DNA of 64,000 nucleotides. It comes from Geothrix paludis. GTDB taxonomy: Bacteria > Acidobacteriota > Holophagae > Holophagales > Holophagaceae. Below the pieces are notes generated by a model. The model ran no database searches. It was not told where the DNA came from and saw only the letters and a program-made list of their open reading frames with translations. A program made the position numbers and the translations under genes. Location: the NCBI RefSeq assembly GCF_022808815.1, contig NZ_JAKZLC010000003.1:372001-436000 (forward strand), read 5' to 3'. Positions 59,649 through 64,000 of this stretch are shown here, piece by piece; position 1 is the stretch's first letter; each line of letters starts with the position of its first letter.

Positions 59649-61013
59649 ATGGCCAGGACCCAGCGCAGCGGCAAGTTGGACACGCGCACGGCCCGCCTCT
59701 CGAAGTGCCCGCCACGTGAGGAGCCCTACTGGATGAGGCTCGCCCCGGGCGAGTTCCTGGGCTACTACCGGGCCAGCTCCGGGGTGGCCGGGACCTGGCG
59801 AGCGAAGATCCGGGAGAGTGGGACCGGGGCCCGGAAGAAGTGCGCCCTGGGAACCGCGGACGACTACTCGGACGCGGACGGTGCCCACATCCTGGACTAC
59901 TCCCAGGCCCAGGCGAAGGCTCGGGAGTGGTTCACCACAGCCCGGCAAGCCATCGGGGAGGATGCCCCGAGCTCCGGGCCCTACACGGTGGCCGATGCCA
60001 TGGAAGCCTATCGGCGGGACTGTCTGCGCCGCGGGGTGAAGCGGACGGACCGAATGGAATCCGCGGCCAGACTGCATATCCTCCCGGCCCTTGGTGCTCT
60101 GCCCGTGGTGAAGCTCTCTCAGGCCCGAATCGAGCGATGGCACGAGGCCCTGGCCGAGGCCGCCCCCCACGTCCGGGGTAGGAAGACGAGCACAAAGCCC
60201 ACCTTCGGGCCGAAACCTTCGAGCGAAGAAGAGAAGCGGAAGCGGAAGGTATCGGCAAACCGGGTGCTCACGGTCCTCAAGAGCGCCTTGAATCTTGCGA
60301 AACGAAAGCGCCGGGTGTCCTGCCCGGGCGATGCCTGGCGTGAGGTCAAGCCGTTCGGCAAGGCAGACGCCCCGCGGGTGCGGTATCTGACCATCGAGGA
60401 ACAGGTGCGCCTGGTCAACGCCTGCGAGCCTGACTTCCGGAAGCTGGTTCAGGGAGGACTCTTCACGGGGGGCCGATACAGTGAGCTGGCCCGCGTGGAG
60501 GCCCAGGACTTCGCCCCGGAGAATGGGACCCTCTTCATCCGGCCCGGGAAGACCGGGAAGGGGCGGCACGTGGTCCTCACGGAGGAGGGGGCCGCCTTCC
60601 TGGCCGAAGCCGTGGCTGGCCTCAAGGGGAGTGACCTGGTGTTCACTCGGGAGGGGTTCCCGGACATGCGCCGGGTGAATCCCGAGACGCACGAGGTCTT
60701 GCCGAAGATCCATCGGGCCTGGAAGACCTCGGACCAGAACCGCCCCATGAGACTGGCCTGCGAGGCCGCGGGGATCGAGCCCATGGGGTTCCACCAGCTG
60801 CGGCACTCCTACGCCTCTGCTCTGATCAACGCGGGCATACCGCTTGCCTACGTGGCAGAAGTGCTGGGGCATGTGGACACGCGGATGGTGGAAAAGCACT
60901 ACGGGCACCTGGCCCCATCCGCGGTGAAAGATTCCATCCGAAAGCTCGCCCCAAAGCTGGGCATCCACCAGGCCGGGAACGTGGCCGGCCTACGCATCAA
61001 GACCGGGGCCTGA
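59649..61013 (+). CDS. site-specific tyrosine integrase
   Basis: A 454-residue phage/island-type recombinase catalysing insertion and excision at the tRNA site. A SAM-like core-binding domain lies around residues 110-190 (AMEAYRRDCLRRG, KLSQARIERWHEALAEAAP). The catalytic set is complete: R276 in TGGRYSELARVE, Lys in GKTGKGRHVVL, H382-x-x-R385 in HQLRHSYASALI, H408 in LGHVDTRM and nucleophile Y418 in EKHYGHL. ATG 59649 has GAGGGGG upstream. Location 160 bp from a displaced tRNA end fits its role. Confidence 0.93.
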   Translation: MARTQRSGKLDTRTARLSKCPPREEPYWMRLAPGEFLGYYRASSGVAGTWRAKIRESGTGARKKCALGTADDYSDADGAHILDYSQAQAKAREWFTTARQAIGEDAPSSGPYTVADAMEAYRRDCLRRGVKRTDRMESAARLHILPALGALPVVKLSQARIERWHEALAEAAPHVRGRKTSTKPTFGPKPSSEEEKRKRKVSANRVLTVLKSALNLAKRKRRVSCPGDAWREVKPFGKADAPRVRYLTIEEQVRLVNACEPDFRKLVQGGLFTGGRYSELARVEAQDFAPENGTLFIRPGKTGKGRHVVLTEEGAAFLAEAVAGLKGSDLVFTREGFPDMRRVNPETHEVLPKIHRAWKTSDQNRPMRLACEAAGIEPMGFHQLRHSYASALINAGIPLAYVAEVLGHVDTRMVEKHYGHLAPSAVKDSIRKLAPKLGIHQAGNVAGLRIKTGA

Positions 61014-61075
61014 TCCGCAATTCAACGTTCACCCAACACGCGGGCCCTGGGCCCGCCCAACCGGAAGGATTCTCG

Positions 61076-61390
61076 ATGCCGAACACTCAGCAGGACCAGA
61101 TCCGCGTGGGGATACAGGTGGAGCCCCTGACTCACGAGGCCCCGGGGCAGGCGCCCCAGCGAGTGGCTTACCTGAACCTGCAAGACGCGGTGAACCGGGC
61201 CGATGATTTCCTGCGCACAGCGGAGCGGCTGGGGTGCTTCCTGCTGGATGAGGTGGTGGATGAGAAAGCCACCCTCAAGGCCCTGAATGTGAAGGCAGAT
61301 GGTGAGGGCCTAGCTCTCGCTGATGCCGAGCTGCTGATGGCGCAGGTGAGCCAAGCCCGTGCGGTCTTGGCCGAGGCGATGGCCCAATAG
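61076..61390 (+). CDS. small protein of unknown function in the integrative element
   Basis: A 104-residue acidic, helical soluble protein. It has no recognised motif; the C-terminal half (LADAELLMAQVSQARAVLAE) looks amphipathic. GGAAGGA precedes the ATG. It lies between integrase and the excisionase-type gene, suggesting an element-specific accessory role. The 250 bp downstream (61391-61643) are relatively AT-rich and hold no gene. Confidence 0.6.
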   Translation: MPNTQQDQIRVGIQVEPLTHEAPGQAPQRVAYLNLQDAVNRADDFLRTAERLGCFLLDEVVDEKATLKALNVKADGEGLALADAELLMAQVSQARAVLAEAMAQ

Positions 61391-61573
61391 AGATCCCATC
61401 GCACCTCGACAAACCGTGAGGCAGGCGGAGAGTGTTCCAGTTTGATGAGAACACCTAGGAGCATCGAAATTCGCTTTCATTAATTGGAATTCGTGGCACT
61501 TCTTTGTGCGGTTAAAGCCACACCAATAATCGAGAAGCTCTGGGCAATTCGCCTGTATTCGTATGGCGTCCGT

Positions 61574-61596
61574 GCGTTCTCATCCAATGAGAACGC
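61574..61596. promoter_or_regulatory. perfect 10-bp inverted repeat, candidate operator
   Basis: gcgttctcat and atgagaacgc flank cca, 48 bp before the excisionase-type gene. The form suits a dimeric DNA-binding protein controlling the early genes of the element. Confidence 0.4.
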
Positions 61597-61643
61597 CCCA
61601 TGTGCGGGGGCCTCCTACTCTTCGCCAAGATAGGAGGCCCCAG

Positions 61644-61859
61644 ATGGGCAACGAACCCAAGGCACAACCCGCCGCGCCCCGCGCGGCCCTCACTGTCGAA
61701 GAGGCCGCCCGTTCCCTCGGGATCGGCAAGGTGATGCTCTTCAAGCTCCTCAAGGAAGGCCAGCTCCGGCGCGTGAAGATCGGACGCCGGACCGTGATCC
61801 CCGCGGGCGACGTGGAGGCTCTGGTGGAGCGGCTCGCAAGCCTCCCCAAGGGGGAGTGA
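61644..61859 (+). CDS. excisionase/AlpA-type helix-turn-helix protein
   Basis: A 71-residue DNA-binding protein. The stretch ALTVEEAARSLGIGKVMLFK, LLKEGQLRRVKIGRRTVIPA and GDVEALVERLA is the classic MerR-like excisionase-family (HTH_17) pattern: helix-turn-helix, wing with basic RRV, then a dimer helix. Such proteins bend DNA for excision or switch on element genes. TAGGAGG lies before ATG 61644. Confidence 0.85.
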   Translation: MGNEPKAQPAAPRAALTVEEAARSLGIGKVMLFKLLKEGQLRRVKIGRRTVIPAGDVEALVERLASLPKGE

Positions 61860-61862
61860 CCG

Positions 61863-61994
61863 ATGCGAGCAAAGAAAAAGGCCCCCGGGGGCGGGGGCCT
61901 GGTGTTCCGAGGTCTGCGAAAGGTGCGGCACACCCTCTGCCCCCTCAGTGTCTGCCCATCCATCGCCCATCGCAACGGGGGGGCGGATGCGTGA
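61863..61994 (+). CDS. possible 43-residue basic small protein
   Basis: An ATG 3 bp after the excisionase-type stop opens a 43-codon frame ending at 61994. GGGGGAG inside the previous gene could serve as ribosome site. The product begins MRAKKKAPGGGG and is basic with two Cys. It overlaps the next gene start by 8 bp. A hairpin with T-run on the opposite strand (61871-61900) lies within it, so it may be chance. Confidence 0.3.
   Translation: MRAKKKAPGGGGLVFRGLRKVRHTLCPLSVCPSIAHRNGGADA
61879..61900 (-). terminator. hairpin with minus-strand T-run
   Basis: aggccccc (61879-61886) pairs with gggggcct (61893-61900); on the minus strand TTTTTCTTT follows. No minus-strand gene ends here, so it may shield the element from antisense transcription. 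Confidence 0.35.
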
Positions 61995-62358
61995 TTTCCT
62001 GATTTTCCCTCGAACTGTCCTGGGGCATGGCCGTGCCCTGAGCATCGTAGCGCCCCCTCTGGTCATGCCTCTTGGTCCTGAGGACTTGGCGGACGGGGAG
62101 CCCTCCTGTCTGCCCGGCCTGGCCGCCCGTCTCATCTCCCGCGCCCGGGAGCTGCGCCGCGTGAAGCGCCGGCATGGGGGGGTGCTCATGATGCCCTGGC
62201 AGGGACGCCAAGAGGCCGTGCGCTTCCTCTACTGGAAGGGGCGAGTGCTGATCCAGGAAGAGGACGCAGGCACGCCCTGGGGCGCCGCGCTTTTCCTGGC
62301 GTTGGAGGGAATTGACGCCCAGCGGGCTGGGATCTGGCGAAAGGGAGGTGCGCGGTGA
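61987..62358 (+). CDS. unknown protein upstream of the primase
   Basis: A 123-residue protein without recognised domain. It has a hydrophobic beginning (LIFPRTVLGHGRALSIVAPP), a basic middle (RARELRRVKRRHGG) and RQEAVRFLYWKGRVLIQEED. The start at 61987 is behind a G-rich stretch (GGGGGGGCGG); an in-frame GTG at 61948 is an alternative. Its TGA overlaps the GTG of the primase gene, implying coupled translation and perhaps a replication-accessory role. Confidence 0.6.
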   Translation: MRDFLIFPRTVLGHGRALSIVAPPLVMPLGPEDLADGEPSCLPGLAARLISRARELRRVKRRHGGVLMMPWQGRQEAVRFLYWKGRVLIQEEDAGTPWGAALFLALEGIDAQRAGIWRKGGAR

Positions 62359-64000
62359 GCGCACAGACGACTGATTCCTCTGCACATGCCTTCCTGGCTT
62401 GCCTCTCCCCGGAGGGTGAGGGCCTGACCTTTCAGACCTTCGATGATGAGAAGCCCGGAGGGAAGCCCCGCGGCACGCTGGCCCGGACCATCCACGGGCC
62501 CCTGGAACAGAACCGGGCCGCCCTGGAGGACCTGAACCGGCGCGGGGCGGGGGTGTTCGTGGCGGTGAACGGCACGGACGGGAAGGGCCGCAAGAAATCG
62601 AACATCCGGACGCTCCGGGCCTGGTGGTGCGACGTGGATTCCAAGGGGGCACAGCAGGCCCTGGACCTGGCCGCCCTGCCTCTGTGCCCCTCGATGGTGG
62701 TCCGGACGCCGGGAGGGTGGCACCTCTACTGGTGCGCGGATGCTCTGATGCCATGCGGGGATAAGGAGCGGAGGGCCGAGCACGAGGCCGAGGTGAAGGC
62801 CATCGCCTGGGCCCTGGCCCCCTTCGGCGGGGACCTGCAAGCCTGCGATGTGGCGCGGGTGCTCCGGGTGCCCGGCTTCCTCCATCGGAAGGCCGAACCC
62901 GCCCCCGTGATCCTCGAATGGGCCGATGGGCCCCGCTACACACGGGACCAGATCCGCGCCGCCTTCCCGGTGGACCGAGGGCAAGCCACCACAGCGCCGT
63001 GTGCGCCGGAGGTGCCGCCCCTCCACCAGGACCGGGAGGCCGTGCTACGACGGGCGGGGGCCTACCTCGAAACGATGCCCGGGGGCATCCAGGGGAGCAA
63101 CGGGAGCGGAGCCACCTTCGAGGCCGCCTTGAAGGTGGTCACGAGGTTCAACCTCACGGAGGCCGAGGCCCTGGTCCTGATGGAGGAGGTGCATAACCCG
63201 AAGTGCGAGCCGAGCTGGAGCCGGGCCGAGCTGGAGCACAAGGTGGCAGACGCCTGGCAACGGGCCCAGGGGAGCACGGAGCTGGGCTGTGCGCTGATGG
63301 AGCCCGCACGCGGGCCCCAGGGCCGCGGAGGCGAAGATACGCCCCAGGCGCCGGAGGGCCGGCCCTGCGTGGCCGGGTTCGAGTGGGGCACGCGGGGCCT
63401 TTTCCTGGTGAAGGAGAACGGGAAGGATGCAGAAGGGCAACCTCTCCCCCCAGCTCGAACCTGGATCGCCCCGCCCTTCACCCTCCCGGGCCTGGTGCGT
63501 GACCTGGAATCCTCGGGGTGGCGACTGCTCATCGCCTGGGACGACCTGGACGGAGTGCATCACGAGGAAGCGGTGCCCTTCGACCTTCTGAGCGGTGAGG
63601 GCACGGACCTGGCCCGGACCTTGGCCCAGGGCGGCATGATGCTCTCCCCGGACCCTGGGCCCAGGAAGGCCCTGCTGCGCTACCTGTGCGGGGCCGCGCC
63701 GAAGATCCGGGCCCGGGTGCGCCTGGTGGAAACCCTCGGATGGCACGGTGGGGCCTTTGTGCTTCCGGATGGGAGCGTGGTGGGGAAGACCGCGGAGGCG
63801 GTGCGCTACTCGGGAGCGGGATCGCCTGTGAATGCGGGGACAGGCGGCACGCTTCAGGGGTGGCAGGACCAGGTGGCCGCCTATGCGGTGGGAGAGCCCC
63901 GCCTCGCTTTCGCCCTGGCTTGCGCCTTCGCAGGGCCGCTCCTCCGCATGGTGCGCCCCGATGCCCGCGGCGGGTTCAACATCCAGGGGGCCAGCTCCAA
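62355..64000 (+). CDS. primase-type replication protein with DUF927 region (3' end outside window)
   Basis: At least 548 residues are visible from GTG 62355, with GGGAGG upstream. The N-terminal third looks like an archaeo-eukaryotic-type primase: AGVFVAVNGTDGKG, metal-binding D93-V-D95 in RAWWCDVDSKG, H123 in TPGGWHLYW and ACDVARVLRVPGFLHRK, as in RepB-like primases. The later part (LLIAWDDLDGVHH, VRLVETLGWHGGAFVLPDG, AFALACAFAGPLL) is DUF927-like, normally ending in a helicase-type ATPase. A fused primase-helicase would allow element-specific replication. The frame is open at base 64000. Confidence 0.8.
   Translation, partial: MSAQTTDSSAHAFLACLSPEGEGLTFQTFDDEKPGGKPRGTLARTIHGPLEQNRAALEDLNRRGAGVFVAVNGTDGKGRKKSNIRTLRAWWCDVDSKGAQQALDLAALPLCPSMVVRTPGGWHLYWCADALMPCGDKERRAEHEAEVKAIAWALAPFGGDLQACDVARVLRVPGFLHRKAEPAPVILEWADGPRYTRDQIRAAFPVDRGQATTAPCAPEVPPLHQDREAVLRRAGAYLETMPGGIQGSNGSGATFEAALKVVTRFNLTEAEALVLMEEVHNPKCEPSWSRAELEHKVADAWQRAQGSTELGCALMEPARGPQGRGGEDTPQAPEGRPCVAGFEWGTRGLFLVKENGKDAEGQPLPPARTWIAPPFTLPGLVRDLESSGWRLLIAWDDLDGVHHEEAVPFDLLSGEGTDLARTLAQGGMMLSPDPGPRKALLRYLCGAAPKIRARVRLVETLGWHGGAFVLPDGSVVGKTAEAVRYSGAGSPVNAGTGGTLQGWQDQVAAYAVGEPRLAFALACAFAGPLLRMVRPDARGGFNIQGASS

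Larger units (their letters stand above)
59483..64000. mobile_element. left part of an integrative element at a tRNA gene
   Basis: Starts at the displaced tRNA end and runs past the window. It contains a tyrosine integrase reading inward, a small unknown protein, an excisionase-type DNA-binding protein, small unknown proteins and a primase/DUF927 replication protein. int, xis-like and primase in this order recall phage-inducible islands and other satellites, or plasmid-like integrative elements. No capsid, conjugation or cargo genes are in the visible part. Confidence 0.8.

Overview
This 64 kb window is a GC-rich (about two thirds G+C) bacterial chromosome fragment with tightly packed genes, strong Shine-Dalgarno sites and frequent 4-base ATGA/GTGA gene overlaps. 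The cell is Gram-negative: there is a LamB-type porin, an outer-membrane barrel protein, several lipoproteins, MalE/F/G/K and a possible LpxH-like hydrolase. Gene content and style suggest an acidobacterium of the Holophagae (Geothrix/Holophaga-like). That placement is inference; no rRNA is present to test it.

Layout. 1-9.9 kb: housekeeping genes (2-oxoacid dehydrogenase E1 beta, a PLP-dependent cysteine/cystathionine synthase, amidohydrolase, recN), a large secreted thermolysin-family protease behind an AT-rich promoter, and der. 9.9-10.6 kb: a tRNA-Val/tRNA-Asp pair followed by two tandem units bounded by copies of the tRNA-Asp 3' end. 10.7-17 kb: ATP synthase genes for two b-type subunits, delta, alpha, gamma, beta and epsilon; subunits a and c are not here. 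17-25 kb: Hpt protein, metallo-beta-lactamase-fold phosphodiesterase-like protein, barrel protein, TPR protein, purC, two degenerate M16 proteins and a DUF4097 protein.

25-52.4 kb is a coherent sugar island. A LacI-type regulator and glucokinase face an operon for alpha-glucan use: alpha-glucosidase, LamB porin, a GH13 lipoprotein, MalK, MalE, MalF, MalG, a stand-alone PUD protein, a secreted amylase, alpha-glucan phosphorylase and pullulanase. Next come gap, eda and edd, divergent from zwf, pgl and a HexR-like regulator, giving an Entner-Doudoroff route from glucose 6-phosphate to pyruvate and triose phosphate. A 14-bp palindrome (TGTAACCGGTTACA and near copies) lies in front of both the glucan operon and the edd/zwf divergent promoter. 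This suggests one regulator links starch uptake to the Entner-Doudoroff pathway.

52.5-59 kb: a SHOCT-domain secreted protein, thiolase, purU, an ftsE with no ftsX beside it, engB, a VanZ-metallophosphoesterase fusion and a cytidylate-kinase-like protein. 59.2-64 kb: the left end of an integrative element. It starts at a displaced tRNA 3' end (probably tRNA-Glu) and carries a tyrosine integrase, a small excisionase-type DNA-binding protein, small unknown proteins and a primase/DUF927 protein that runs off the window.

The most unusual features are the short elements bounded by inverted and direct copies of tRNA 3' ends, found at both tRNA loci. One pair has hairpins whose stems differ in sequence while pairing and loop are kept. 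A set of intergenic quasi-palindromes built from 10-14 nt words also stands out.
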